Shown: positions 32,176 to 41,467, numbered from the stretch's first letter. The stretch is DNA of 64,000 nucleotides from a bacterium (GCA_023150945.1 JAKLJX010000011.1:1-64000); one strand, 5' to 3'. Notes: generated by a model from the letters alone, not told the origin. Program-made: numbers and translations.

Positions 32176-34224
32176 TTACAACTTTGGAGGAACATCGTCA
32201 TTGCCCTGCTCTTCTTCCGGTTCTTCCGCCTCCACTTGCTGCTCTTCCTGCTGCTGCGGCGGCGGTTGCACTGCCGGTGGCTGCTCCCGCTCCCGTTCCC
32301 GTTGTACGGCTGGTGGTGGAGGGGGACCGGCTTGGCGATCCTGCTCGATGCGGGCGCGCAGAGTGTCGCTGGCGGCGGCAGTGCTGCTGTCAACGGGCGC
32401 GGCTTTGGTGGTGTCCGCATTGACCATCTGCTTTTCAAAGGCGGTGACCTTTTTGCGCACCTTGTTGGAATAGGAGGAGCTGGGGAATTTCTCAATCAAT
32501 TGCTTGTAGGCAGCAAACGCCTGGGCGTTGTCGGTGAGCTTGTTTTCATAAATCCAGCCGATGGCAAACAGGGATTTCGAGCTGAGCTCTTCATCTTCCT
32601 TCTGTTCGACGAGATCCTGCAGCAGGCGAATGGCGGTAAGCGGATCGCCGCCGGACACCCACAGCGATTCTGCCTGCTGGAATTTCTCCCGCGCCGAAGA
32701 GGTGGTTTGCTCGGCGGCGGCCAGCAGGCCCAAGCGGCGGCGCGCTTCGCGGCCGTGACGGGTGTTGGGATATTCGTCCGCCAGCGCCTGCAGCAGGCTG
32801 TCGCGCGTCGCCAGGCCGGTGGAATCCTGCGAGGCCTTGAGGATGGCGAGCGCGTAGAGCGCAGCAGCGGCCGCCTCGGTGTCGCTGAAGTCGCGCACCA
32901 CCGATTCATAGAGAGAATAGGCCGAATCCGGCATCTCGAACTGATAGAAGTATAATTCCGCCAGATTGATTTTGTTGTTCGCCAGTTCGGCGCGCAATTT
33001 CGCGGGATCGCTGGAGAGCGCGAGCTTCTTGGTGGGCAGGCGCCGAATCGATGCGCGGGAGCTTCTGCGATTCTCGGTCACGCCCTCCGCTGGCGGCAGA
33101 GCGCTCAAGCCGTTGGGTGATTGCTGCTGCAACAACAGCAGGCTGAGGGCGCTGTTCAATTTCAGCAGATCATCGATAGCCTTGGAACGCTGCTGTGCCG
33201 CATTGGCGTATTCCGAGCGGCTGTTTTCGGTGCGGACTTTGTCGAAGAACTCTTTGGCCTTGGCATAGTCGTGGCGGTTGCGCTGATACAAATCCCCCAG
33301 CACGAAATAAGCTGCGGCCGAGGCCTCGGTGCGCTTGTCATTGGTGTTGATCAGCGCAAACAGATCTTCCGCTTCTTCGACCTTGCCCTGGCGCAGCTTG
33401 CAATCCGCGATCTCGAAGCGCACCCACGCCAGGTCTTTGTGCGTGCTGAATTCCTTCTGCATGCTGTTCAATTTGATCAGGGCCTTGTCGTAGCTGCTGT
33501 CGGCTTTGAGCGCACGCGCGAAGGAGAGGCCGGCGTGGAATTTGACGTCGATTTCAACATCCTGCTTGCCGGCTTGATAGTAGGCCTTGGCGGCCTCGTG
33601 AAAGTGTTTGAGCTTGAAGCGGCATTCGCCCCAGCGCAGATAGGCTTCGGCGCGCAGTTTCTTGTCGGAGAGCCGCTTGGCCGCCGGCTCGAACAGCCGC
33701 GCGGCCGGTTCGTACTGCTCCTGGCGATAGTAAATCTCGCCGAGATAATATTGCGCGCGGTGGAGAATGTCGCCCTTCTTGCGGCCGGCCTGCAGCTCCT
33801 TGAGCACGGCTTCGGCATTGGTGAAGTCTTCCTGCTCGATGTAGGTGCGCGCCTTCCACAAGCGGGCGAGCGGAACCAGATCGCTTTTGGGGAAGAGAGA
33901 GATCAGCTCGTTGAACTTGCGCAAAGCCTGGGGATATTCCTGCTTGTAGAAGAAGCATTCGCCCAGCATCAGCAGGGTGTCGTCGACGTACTTGGAGTTG
34001 GGATACACCTGCAGGATTTTCGAGCCTTTTTCGATCGTCTTGTCCAGTTTTTGAATTTCGGTCGAAGTGGGCTTGTCCGCCGTGATCGGCCGGCGCTTGT
34101 ACTCTTCAATGGCCTCTTTGTAGAGCCGTTTGGTGTTGTAATAAGTGTTGAAATAGGCGCATCCTGCAAAATTGAACAGGCAAACGCCGGCGGCCAGCAG
34201 AAAACGAATCTTCATTTTGAACAT
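32176..34224 (-). CDS. TPR-repeat lipoprotein
   Basis: The signal LLAAGVCLFNFAGCAYFNTY has a lipobox with Cys near residue 22, so the protein is probably outer-membrane anchored. About 680 residues of tetratricopeptide-like helices follow, for example LMLGECFFYKQEYPQALRKF. After a basic linker comes a second TPR block and a C-terminal low-complexity tail rich in Pro, Gln and Glu. In FCB-group bacteria such lipoproteins (the YNTKRLYKEA type, often called tol-pal or gliding-like TPR proteins) help envelope assembly; the exact role is unknown. Two ATG codons three residues apart are possible starts. The tail of runs such as PPPQQQEEQQ is probably disordered. Confidence 0.82.
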   Translation of the reverse strand: MFKMKIRFLLAAGVCLFNFAGCAYFNTYYNTKRLYKEAIEEYKRRPITADKPTSTEIQKLDKTIEKGSKILQVYPNSKYVDDTLLMLGECFFYKQEYPQALRKFNELISLFPKSDLVPLARLWKARTYIEQEDFTNAEAVLKELQAGRKKGDILHRAQYYLGEIYYRQEQYEPAARLFEPAAKRLSDKKLRAEAYLRWGECRFKLKHFHEAAKAYYQAGKQDVEIDVKFHAGLSFARALKADSSYDKALIKLNSMQKEFSTHKDLAWVRFEIADCKLRQGKVEEAEDLFALINTNDKRTEASAAAYFVLGDLYQRNRHDYAKAKEFFDKVRTENSRSEYANAAQQRSKAIDDLLKLNSALSLLLLQQQSPNGLSALPPAEGVTENRRSSRASIRRLPTKKLALSSDPAKLRAELANNKINLAELYFYQFEMPDSAYSLYESVVRDFSDTEAAAAALYALAILKASQDSTGLATRDSLLQALADEYPNTRHGREARRRLGLLAAAEQTTSSAREKFQQAESLWVSGGDPLTAIRLLQDLVEQKEDEELSSKSLFAIGWIYENKLTDNAQAFAAYKQLIEKFPSSSYSNKVRKKVTAFEKQMVNADTTKAAPVDSSTAAASDTLRARIEQDRQAGPPPPPAVQREREREQPPAVQPPPQQQEEQQVEAEEPEEEQGNDDVPPKL

Positions 34225-34270
34225 CGATGGCAAGTTCTCTTCCCGAAGTTGTTCGGCCGGAGGCGGCGCT

Positions 34271-35032
34271 TCATGAAGCGGCACCGGCCAGGGCAACAAG
34301 CAGAGCCGGCAGAATTTCGCCTGCCGGTCCCTGCAAAAACCAGTGCGCTTGCGGCGTCAATGGTGTTCTTTCCGGATTGATCTCCACGACGGCAGCGCCC
34401 GCGGCGCGCGCGACATGGGGCAACTGCGCGGCAGGATAAACCAGCGCGGAAGTGCCGATGGCGAAAAAGAGCGTGCACTCCTCCGCGGCGTGAAACGCCC
34501 GCCGCAACGCGGCTGCCGGCAATTCTTCACCAAACCACACCACTGCCGGCCGCCGCAATCCGCCGCAGCCGCAATAAGGCAGCCCCGCGCGCCAAACCTC
34601 GGTCGCGCCCTCCGCTTGCACGCCGCATTGCAGGCAACGGCTTTCAACCAGATTGCCGTGCAGCTCGATCACCTCCCGCGCGCCCGCTTGTTGATGATAG
34701 CGATCGACGCATTGCGTGATCAAAGTGAATTGCTGGACGTGCCCGGCCAGTTCCGCCAGTGCGGCATGTCCGGCATTGGGGCGATGCTGCGCGACCTGCT
34801 CCCGGCGGTGTTGGTACCATTCCCATACCAAATGGGGATTGCGTTCGAAGGCCTCGGGCGTGGCCAGGTCCTCGGCGCGCTGATTGCGCCACCAGCCGCC
34901 GGGTCCCCGAAACGTCGGCAAACCGCTTTCCGCCGAGATGCCGGCGCCGGTCAACGCCGCCACGCGCGCCGCGCGCTCGAGCCGCGCGATCAGTTTGTCG
35001 TCAAAGGTATGCAAGTCAAAGGCTCGGTTCAC
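34271..35032 (-). CDS. Sir2-family NAD-dependent deacylase, variant motif
   Basis: The Rossmann opening GAGISAESGLPTFRG, the catalytic-base His in IELHGNL, and the zinc ligands CLQCG and YCGCGG identify a sirtuin of the bacterial CobB-like size (about 253 residues). The motif normally written TQNxDGLH reads TQCVDRYHQQAG: the Asn that contacts NAD is Cys, and the following Gly-Leu is Arg-Tyr. PAVVWFGEELP and FFAIGTSALVYPA are otherwise canonical. A GTG at 35032 is the likely start, 26 bases after the upstream gene; open sequence beyond it would overlap that gene. Activity needs testing because of the altered NAD-site motif. Confidence 0.85.
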   Translation of the reverse strand: MNRAFDLHTFDDKLIARLERAARVAALTGAGISAESGLPTFRGPGGWWRNQRAEDLATPEAFERNPHLVWEWYQHRREQVAQHRPNAGHAALAELAGHVQQFTLITQCVDRYHQQAGAREVIELHGNLVESRCLQCGVQAEGATEVWRAGLPYCGCGGLRRPAVVWFGEELPAAALRRAFHAAEECTLFFAIGTSALVYPAAQLPHVARAAGAAVVEINPERTPLTPQAHWFLQGPAGEILPALLVALAGAAS

Positions 35033-35057
35033 CGCATGCCGCCACTGCCGCAAGTCT

Positions 35058-35582
35058 TCACGGCCGCATGACACCGCGCTCCAGCAGCAGCAGCGAGGCA
35101 ATTCCGACGATTCCGCCGGCAAACAGCGCCGGCCACAACAAAAGCGGCAGAAGATACAAAATCTGAATCTGTTGCACAATCAATATTCCTGCCAGGCTGA
35201 GCTGCGCGAGCACATGGGCAAGCGCGCCCAGCAAACTCACGCCCACCACGCTGAACATGGCGCGGCCGTAACGCTGCGCCAGCGCCATCACCGCGGCCGC
35301 AGCCAGGCCGCCCGCCAGCGACAGCCAAAAGCCGGGATTCAAAAACGTGCCCAGCAGCAGGCTTCCCAACAGCACGCGCAGCACCGTCACCGTCACCGCC
35401 AGGCCCGGCCCGAGAGTGTATAATGCCAGCAGCGTGGCAATATTCGCCAGGCCCGGCTTGGCCCAGGGCAGCGGCCGGGGCAAAAAGGCTTCGAACAGAA
35501 ACATCACCAAACCGAAGCCTGCCAGCAGCGCGCCGCGTGCGAGCAAACGGGTGCGGTGCAGCGATTCAGTAGGTGATGGCAT
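35058..35582 (-). CDS. Gx transporter family membrane protein
   Basis: The 174-residue membrane protein has about five helices and the family phrases LPRPLPWAKPGLANIATLLA, VLRVLLGSLLLGTF and GRAMFSVVGVSLLGALAHVL. This ECF S-component-like family is known from clusters for heptaprenyl diphosphate or quinone precursors and is usually adjacent to a NusG-II domain gene, as here. Its ATG overlaps the upstream gene by 17 bases. The substrate is unknown. Confidence 0.85.
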   Translation of the reverse strand: MPSPTESLHRTRLLARGALLAGFGLVMFLFEAFLPRPLPWAKPGLANIATLLALYTLGPGLAVTVTVLRVLLGSLLLGTFLNPGFWLSLAGGLAAAAVMALAQRYGRAMFSVVGVSLLGALAHVLAQLSLAGILIVQQIQILYLLPLLLWPALFAGGIVGIASLLLLERGVMRP

Positions 35583-36042
35583 CGAGATCGTTTTGCCGCT
35601 GGCCGGCAAGCAAGATGACCACATGATTGGGAACGCACACCAGCATTTGCCCGGAGCGGGAAACATAACCCTGCCGCACGCAAAACTGATTCGGGCAGGT
35701 GCTGGCTGAAATGCGCAAGCCCGCCGCCGCCACCTCCACCGTCATTTTGCCCAGCCCGCCGTTCACCGTGAAGCGCTGCGCCTGCTGCATCTCAACTGCA
35801 CGCTGCAGGACATTGTTGACAAAAACCTGCGCCGAACGCGCGTGGCTGTTTTGCCCGCCCCAAGCGGGCAACCAAAAACTGGCGAAGGCCAACAGCCCAA
35901 ATAAGCCGGCGACCAGATAGTCACCCCAGCGCAACTGCTGCCGCAGGCGTTGGCGCAAAGAGAACGGGAGCGCGGGGTTGCCGTGCAGGCCGGCAGCGGC
36001 GGTTCTCAGAGGCACGGATCTTCGGGTCGGAGCGTGGGTCAT
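35566..36042 (-). CDS. NusG domain II-containing protein
   Basis: A 158-residue protein with one N-terminal membrane helix (YLVAGLFGLLAFASFWLPAW) and a C-terminal domain with TVEVAAAGLRISASTCPNQF, CVRQGYVSRSG and CVPNHVVILL. The CPNQ-C...CVPN cysteine set is typical of the NusG_II (DUF1312) family, which faces the periplasm and is often paired with Gx transporters and ApbE/Rnf-type flavinylation systems. No ApbE gene is present in this window. Confidence 0.85.
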   Translation of the reverse strand: MTHAPTRRSVPLRTAAAGLHGNPALPFSLRQRLRQQLRWGDYLVAGLFGLLAFASFWLPAWGGQNSHARSAQVFVNNVLQRAVEMQQAQRFTVNGGLGKMTVEVAAAGLRISASTCPNQFCVRQGYVSRSGQMLVCVPNHVVILLAGQRQNDLDAITY

Positions 36043-36060
36043 TGCTTGCGGGGAGAGCGC

Positions 36061-38388
36061 TCAGGGCGTAATCAACTTTTGCAGCGCTTCGAGTTTTTGG
36101 CGGGCCTGTTCGCGATACTGCAGCGATTGCGCATGATCCGGGTTGAGCGCGAGCACGCGATCCCATTCCTTGATGGCGTTGTCATAATCTTCATTGGCAT
36201 AATGGCTCAAGCCGCGGTTGAAGTGCTGTTCAATGACGAAATTGAGCTGGCGCTGCGCATTGTCGAGATAACGCTTGGCCTCGGCGTGATTGGGATCGCG
36301 GGCGAGCACGCGGTCGAACAGTTCCATCGCCTGCAGAAATTGGCCGCGATTGTAGTAGCGCTCGCCTTGTTCATACAAGTCCTTCAAGTTGATCATCGAC
36401 AGGGCTTCATTGCGCTTGCTGACCGCGAACCGGTTGGTGGGATCGAGATCGAGCACACGCTCGAAGGCTTCCACCGCGCGCTGCCACAGCCGCGCATCGA
36501 AAAGCGACAGGGCGTTGCGCATCAGGCCTTCGAGGCGCGTGCGTTTTGCCTCGGCCAGGCGCTGGCGGTAGGCCGCAGCTTCGCGATGGCCGGGCGACAT
36601 GTTGAGAATCGCCTGAAAGTGCTCGGCGGCCGCGGCCAGATCACCCTGCTGAAACGCACGCTCGCCGGCTTGCATGCGCACGGCGATGAACTCGTCGATG
36701 CGGCCCTGCAGCGCTTGAATCTCGCGGCGGGCAGCCTCGTAATCCGGGTCATTGTTCAGAATCTGGCGATAGAGATTGTAGGCGGTGAGATATTGCTGCC
36801 GCTGCTGCCAGCGCTGCGCCTGCGCGAACAGTTGATCGTTCTGCTTCTGCTGCTGCTCCAGGCCGGCGCGCGCCTTTTCCAACGTGGCGAGCGCCTCTTC
36901 GTGTTGCGGCGACAGGCTGAGCGCCTCTTCGAAAGCGGAAATGGCTTTGCGATAGTTTTTCTGGCTGTAGTAACCCAAGCCGCGCAGGAAAATCTCCTCC
37001 GCTTGTTTGACGCGCAGCTCCCTGAGTTGCGCCAGATAGCTTTCCACGCGCGGATAGTTGGGCCGCACGAGCAAGACGTTGTCGAAGGCCTTGTGCGCGA
37101 CTTCGTAGTTGCCTTCTTCGAAGGCTTGCACGCCGCGGGTGTAAAGCTGATTGAGATAAATGTCCAGCCGCGGTTGCAGCACCGCCAGCCGGCTGCGCGC
37201 GTGCGGGTGGCGGCGGTCCATTTTCAGCACCTGCAGGTAATTGAGCGCCGCGCTGATGTACCAGTGCTTGTGTTCATACGCGCGCGCCTCGCCGATCAAT
37301 TTCTGAATCTGCCGGTCTTCGGAGTCGACTTTGATTGCGAGCGCGCGCAGCAGTTGCCGCAACTTGGCATCCTCCGGCTCATAGACGCGATAGTGCCGCA
37401 TCTGGCGCAGGGCGGCGCGATAGTTTTGCGCCTCCGCCAGCCGCGTGCCTTCTTCGTAATGCTGCTGTGCCCGGCTTACCGGACTGGGACCCAGCCGCAG
37501 GCTCATGCCGCCGCGCAGGCGTTCATCCGCAAATGAATAGGTCAAATCAAAGGCATAACGCTCGCTGAGCAGGGCGAGACCCACTGCGCTGCGCCGGCTC
37601 TTGAAATCAGTAATGGAGGAATAGAGGGCAAAATTGGGGAGTACCGGCACGGCCAGACCCAGCCGCGAGAAGGGATCGTCATCCTGCCACTCCAGCGAGG
37701 CAAACAAGGAGGGCGCGCGCGTCCCCGGTCGCAGCGCCATGCTGCTCTTGTAGTAAGTTCGCAGCCGCCGGTCGCCCAGGGCGATATCGCTCGCCTGCAC
37801 GGCCAGCGCAAAACGATAGGGCGACAGCGGCGAATTGAAGGCGACGTGACTGCCCAGCTCTTCGGAAACCGGCAAGCGGCCGCCGAAGGGATGCAGAATC
37901 AAACCGGCGGTGGCGGTGGTGAACGTTTCTTCGTCCGCCTCGCGGCCGGCGCGATTGCCGTGCAGCGCCAGGCCGAGCGAGAAAAACGGCGCCCAGGTCT
38001 TGCCCCAGCCCAGGCTCAAGCGCTCGAGCTCACGGCTGCCGTCCGACAGCTTCATCACACTGGCGCCCACACCACCCACCGCCGGCCAAAAACCGGCGGC
38101 GCCGGCGCTGGAAAGCGTGAAGGCTTGATCGATGCTCAAGGCAAACTGCGCCTCGCGCAGCGCCGAAAGCAAAGCGGGGTTCCACGCCGTCGCCAGCGGA
38201 TCAGGTGCCGCGATGAGGTGAGCGCCCCCCAAGCCGGTCAGACGCGCGGCGCGGCCGTCATTGTCGAACAAGGATTGGGCCGGCAGGCGCGCGCCGGTGA
38301 GCAGAAGGGCCAATGCCCAGGCGGCTGCGACCCGGCCACCCCGCGCAGGTTGACGCCGGCGGCAGTCTTTTTCGCAGTACGATCTCAA
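36061..38388 (-). CDS. PorV/UPF0164-like barrel fused to TPR domain
   Basis: After a signal peptide (AAAWALALLLTGARLPAQ), residues up to about 320 resemble PorV/type IX outer-membrane proteins (RAARLTGLGGAHLIAAPDPL, AWNPALLSAL, alternating aromatic strands). The remaining half is a long tetratricopeptide array (for example RYYNRGQFLQAMELFDRVLA). Outer-membrane barrel plus periplasmic TPR in one chain is unusual and suggests a scaffold that links the outer membrane to periplasmic partners. A TTG start overlaps the cyclase stop (TTGA); no ATG fits better. Confidence 0.8.
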   Translation of the reverse strand: MRSYCEKDCRRRQPARGGRVAAAWALALLLTGARLPAQSLFDNDGRAARLTGLGGAHLIAAPDPLATAWNPALLSALREAQFALSIDQAFTLSSAGAAGFWPAVGGVGASVMKLSDGSRELERLSLGWGKTWAPFFSLGLALHGNRAGREADEETFTTATAGLILHPFGGRLPVSEELGSHVAFNSPLSPYRFALAVQASDIALGDRRLRTYYKSSMALRPGTRAPSLFASLEWQDDDPFSRLGLAVPVLPNFALYSSITDFKSRRSAVGLALLSERYAFDLTYSFADERLRGGMSLRLGPSPVSRAQQHYEEGTRLAEAQNYRAALRQMRHYRVYEPEDAKLRQLLRALAIKVDSEDRQIQKLIGEARAYEHKHWYISAALNYLQVLKMDRRHPHARSRLAVLQPRLDIYLNQLYTRGVQAFEEGNYEVAHKAFDNVLLVRPNYPRVESYLAQLRELRVKQAEEIFLRGLGYYSQKNYRKAISAFEEALSLSPQHEEALATLEKARAGLEQQQKQNDQLFAQAQRWQQRQQYLTAYNLYRQILNNDPDYEAARREIQALQGRIDEFIAVRMQAGERAFQQGDLAAAAEHFQAILNMSPGHREAAAYRQRLAEAKRTRLEGLMRNALSLFDARLWQRAVEAFERVLDLDPTNRFAVSKRNEALSMINLKDLYEQGERYYNRGQFLQAMELFDRVLARDPNHAEAKRYLDNAQRQLNFVIEQHFNRGLSHYANEDYDNAIKEWDRVLALNPDHAQSLQYREQARQKLEALQKLITP

Positions 38389-39824
38389 AGCTCATCATCC
38401 ATTTCGTAACCGATTTCGCCGATTTCCACCGGTTTGCTGCGGCCCTTGACCACAATGGAATCCAGGCGATTGATGGTGTAGGCGCCGTTCAGACTGCCGG
38501 CAATGTTGTATTCGGCAATGATCTGGCCGCTGCGCGCGAGGTTGCACAAGCGGTTGGCGATGTTGACGACGTCGCCGATCACGGTATAGTCCATGCGATT
38601 CTTCGAGCCCATGTTGCCCATCACCGCCAGGCCGTTGTTGATGCCGATGCCGAGCTCGAAAGTCACTTCCCCGGCAGCGCGGCGCTGGCGGTTGAGCTCT
38701 TTCACCGCACGCTGGATTTCGGTGGCGGCGCGCACCGCTTCTTCGATCATACGCGGCCCCTGAAACACCGCCATGATCTGGTCGCCCATGAATTTGTCCA
38801 CCACCCCGCCATTTGCCTCGATGATGCGCGTCTGCAGGTCGAAGTAGATGTTGATCAACTTGATGATTTGTTCCGGCTCGGAGTCCTCCGCGATGGCGGA
38901 AAAGTTGCGAATGTCGGAAAAGAGAATGGTCACGTTGCGGCGCTCGCCTTCGTACGGCTCGACGCGATGGCCGCCGCGCTGGTGGATCATCTGCACGGTG
39001 AGCTTGGAGAGGAATTTCTGCATCTGCAGCTTTTCGCGGAGATGGATGATCATGTTGTTGAATTCGCGCGCGAGCTGGCCCAGTTCGTCGTTGCTGCGCG
39101 GCCGCAGACTTACCTCCAAATTGCCGTTGCCAACTTCGCGCGCGGCGCGTGAAAGCGCATGAATCTCATCGACCATCTTCTGCGCGAAGAAATAGATTAC
39201 CCACACCGAGACCACGATCACCAGCGCCGCCATCGCCAGAATGCGGCGCTGCGTGTTGACGATCGGCTCGGTCAAAACCTGTTTGGCAAAGCCGACGCAA
39301 CCCACGCCCAGCAGCGGCTTGCGGCCGGCGCCGGCATCCATGCGCGCGGTGATGGGATAGTAAAATTCGTAGTAGGATTCATCCTCGTGCACCGTCACCG
39401 CCTCCTGCTGCGCCAACGCTTCGAGCGTGGCCGGTGCCAGCGCGTGGCCGGTCTTGATGGAATCCGAGGTCGCGATCAGCGCGCCGGTGCGGTCGAAAAT
39501 CAGGATGTATTGCAGCCCTTTGACGCCCATCTGGCGGGTGCGAGTGACTTCGAGTTGCACTTCGGTGCGGTTGTTGAGCAGCAGGCTGCTGTAGATGCTC
39601 TGGCTGAGTTTTTTGAGCAGGTAGGTGCACGTCTCCATGGTCGCGTTGTCCAAAACGCGACGCTGAATCGGCAGAATCAGCGCGCTGAAGAACACAATCA
39701 CCATCACGACGATGATGGCAATGTTGATGCTGAGCTTGTATTTGATCTCAAGCCCGCTGAAGAATTCCAGCACGCCGGCGGCAGTGTGCTGCCACCAGTT
39801 TTGCGGTTTCTCGAGCGACGGCAA
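38385..39824 (-). CDS. Membrane adenylate/guanylate cyclase with HAMP domain
   Basis: A membrane helix (IAIIVVMVIVFFSALILP), an extracytoplasmic sensor (single-Cache-like, about 150 residues with YILIFDRTGALIATSDS), a second helix and a HAMP region (FAQKMVDEIHALSRAAREVG) precede a class III cyclase domain. The domain shows NVTILFSDIRNFSAIAED (metal Asp), GGVVDKFMGDQIMAVFQ and MDYTVIGDVVNIANRL. It would make cAMP or cGMP in response to a periplasmic signal; the base specificity cannot be read safely. The TTG start is supported by AAGGAGAG. The gene overlaps the barrel-TPR gene by four bases, so sensor and envelope protein are co-expressed. Confidence 0.9.
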   Translation of the reverse strand: MPSLEKPQNWWQHTAAGVLEFFSGLEIKYKLSINIAIIVVMVIVFFSALILPIQRRVLDNATMETCTYLLKKLSQSIYSSLLLNNRTEVQLEVTRTRQMGVKGLQYILIFDRTGALIATSDSIKTGHALAPATLEALAQQEAVTVHEDESYYEFYYPITARMDAGAGRKPLLGVGCVGFAKQVLTEPIVNTQRRILAMAALVIVVSVWVIYFFAQKMVDEIHALSRAAREVGNGNLEVSLRPRSNDELGQLAREFNNMIIHLREKLQMQKFLSKLTVQMIHQRGGHRVEPYEGERRNVTILFSDIRNFSAIAEDSEPEQIIKLINIYFDLQTRIIEANGGVVDKFMGDQIMAVFQGPRMIEEAVRAATEIQRAVKELNRQRRAAGEVTFELGIGINNGLAVMGNMGSKNRMDYTVIGDVVNIANRLCNLARSGQIIAEYNIAGSLNGAYTINRLDSIVVKGRSKPVEIGEIGYEMDDEL

Positions 39825-39876
39825 CCCAAACTCTCCTTACGCGGCGGCCTCCAGCACCCGTCTGGCCCACCCCCGG

Positions 39877-40149
39877 TTACTGTGAGAGATCTTCGACTTT
39901 GATCTCCTGCTGCGGCACCGGCGGCGGCACCTGGGCGCGCAGATACCAGAACAGCCAGCCCAGCGCCAGCAGCAGAATTACCGGCCGCCACACCGGCGTG
40001 CGGCGCGCTGCCGGGCGTGAAAACCGGCTTTGCTCCGCCAATGAAGCGCAGGCTGGGGTCTCAGGCTCAACCGATCGTGATTGCAGAAAACGAGGCTGGT
40101 ATGCGAAAACGCGTGGTTTGCGTGGCTTTGGCAAAAGCACCATCAGCAT
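39877..40149 (-). CDS. Small single-pass membrane protein
   Basis: This 90-residue protein has a basic N-terminal half, one membrane helix (RPVILLLALGWLFWYLRAQV) and a short polar tail (PQQEIKVEDLSQ). It is not recognised. The ATG has GAGGGAGAA upstream, and the gene precedes the cyclase by 52 bases, so it heads the long minus-strand run. Confidence 0.6.
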   Translation of the reverse strand: MLMVLLPKPRKPRVFAYQPRFLQSRSVEPETPACASLAEQSRFSRPAARRTPVWRPVILLLALGWLFWYLRAQVPPPVPQQEIKVEDLSQ

Positions 40150-40462
40150 TTCTCCCTCGTCGCGAGTTTTCCCGCCTGGCCGAGTTTCGGGCTTCTAAGG
40201 CTCAAAAAAATTAGGGGTAAAACGACATCGTCGCATTCCCCTAAGCTTCGCAGCGAGTTGTTGCTACAAGCAGACGTGGAGGCCGGCAATGGTTGTTCGA
40301 AAAATTGTTGCGGCAAAGTAACCAAATCCCCTTTCAGAGTCAAGCCTCATTTCGACCCCTGCTGCGAAGATGCGACAGCGCCGGCGTCCGAAGCACCGCA
40401 TTTTTCCTGTTGCTCACGACCATGGCGCTGGCTATATTCCGCCTTCTCAAAAACCGAAAGAC
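40150..40462. promoter_or_regulatory. Divergent promoter region of the minus run and heptose genes
   Basis: This gap of about 310 bases separates the first gene of the minus-strand run from the plus-strand heptose kinase. It must hold both promoters. No clear operator, riboswitch or -35/-10 pair was seen by eye. Confidence 0.35.
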
Positions 40463-41467
40463 ATGTTCAACTTCACACTTCCACAAGTTCAGGCGCGCTT
40501 GGCGGCCATGCAGGGCCGGCGCATCGCCGTATTCGGCGATTTCATGCTGGACCGCTATCTCTGGGGCGAAGTGGCGCGCATCTCGCCGGAGGCGCCGGTG
40601 CCGATCGTCGAGATCGTCGACGAAACCGAGCAGCTCGGCGGCGCGGCCAATGTCGCCAACAACCTGGTCTCCCTGGGCGCCACCCCCTTGCCGGTCGGAG
40701 TCGTGGGTGACGACCGGGCGGGCAGCCGCCTGCTCGCCCTGATGCAGGAGTCCGGTTTTTCGGTGGCCGGCATGTTGACCGACACCAGCCGGCCCACGAC
40801 CCTTAAAACGCGGGTCATCGCGCACAACCAGCACGTCGTGCGCACCGATCGCGAATCCCGCGCCCCGCTTTCCGAAAGCATGCAGGCCAGACTGTTCGAT
40901 CACGTCTGTGATCTGATGCCGCGTTTGGACGGCCTGGTGATCGAAGATTACAACAAGGGCGTGATCGTCCAGCCGCTGCTCTTCCGCTTGATTGCGCTCG
41001 CCCGCGAACACGGGTGCCTCGTCACCGTGGATCCGAAATTCAACCATTTCTTCGATTATCGCGGTGTGACGCTGTTCAAGCCCAACCGCAAGGAAACGGA
41101 AGAGGTGCTGGGCAACAAGCTGAATTCCGAGGAGGAGCTGCGGCGCGCCGGCGAGCTGTTGCTGCACCGGCTGGCCTGCCGCCATGTGCTCATCACCCTG
41201 GGCGCCGAAGGCATGGCGCTCTTTCGCGGCCCCGGCGACATGCTGCGCATCCCAACCCGCGCCCGCAAAGTGCATGACGTTTCCGGCGCGGGCGACACCG
41301 TGATCGCCACGCTCACACTCGCCCTGGCCGCGGGCGCCGAAGTCCTGGAAGCGGCCACGCTGGCCAACTACGCCGCCGGTGTGGTCGTCGCGGAAGTCGG
41401 CGCCGTGCCCGTCGACAAGGAAAGACTCATCGCCACAATTGCCGAGCATCTGCAATGGGAAGACTGA
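40463..41467 (+). CDS. rfaE1: D-beta-D-heptose 7-phosphate kinase (PfkB family)
   Basis: This 334-residue sugar kinase phosphorylates heptose-7-phosphate at C1 in LPS precursor synthesis. RIAVFGDFMLDRYLWGEVAR opens the protein, LGGAANVANNLVSLGA is the family glycine motif, VTVDPKFNHF and FKPNRKETEEVLG follow, and VHDVSGAGDTVIATLTLALA is the catalytic DxxGAGD motif. It overlaps the adenylyltransferase gene by 13 bases. In enterobacteria the two activities are fused in HldE; here they are separate proteins. Confidence 0.92.
   Translation: MFNFTLPQVQARLAAMQGRRIAVFGDFMLDRYLWGEVARISPEAPVPIVEIVDETEQLGGAANVANNLVSLGATPLPVGVVGDDRAGSRLLALMQESGFSVAGMLTDTSRPTTLKTRVIAHNQHVVRTDRESRAPLSESMQARLFDHVCDLMPRLDGLVIEDYNKGVIVQPLLFRLIALAREHGCLVTVDPKFNHFFDYRGVTLFKPNRKETEEVLGNKLNSEEELRRAGELLLHRLACRHVLITLGAEGMALFRGPGDMLRIPTRARKVHDVSGAGDTVIATLTLALAAGAEVLEAATLANYAAGVVVAEVGAVPVDKERLIATIAEHLQWED

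Noticed and set aside
33121-34380. A 419-codon frame opposite the TPR lipoprotein
   Set aside because: The minus strand shows a lipobox and TPR helices; the plus frame is its antisense shadow.
36061-37536. A 528-codon frame opposite the barrel-TPR gene
   Set aside because: The minus-strand protein has clear TPR helices and a signal peptide.
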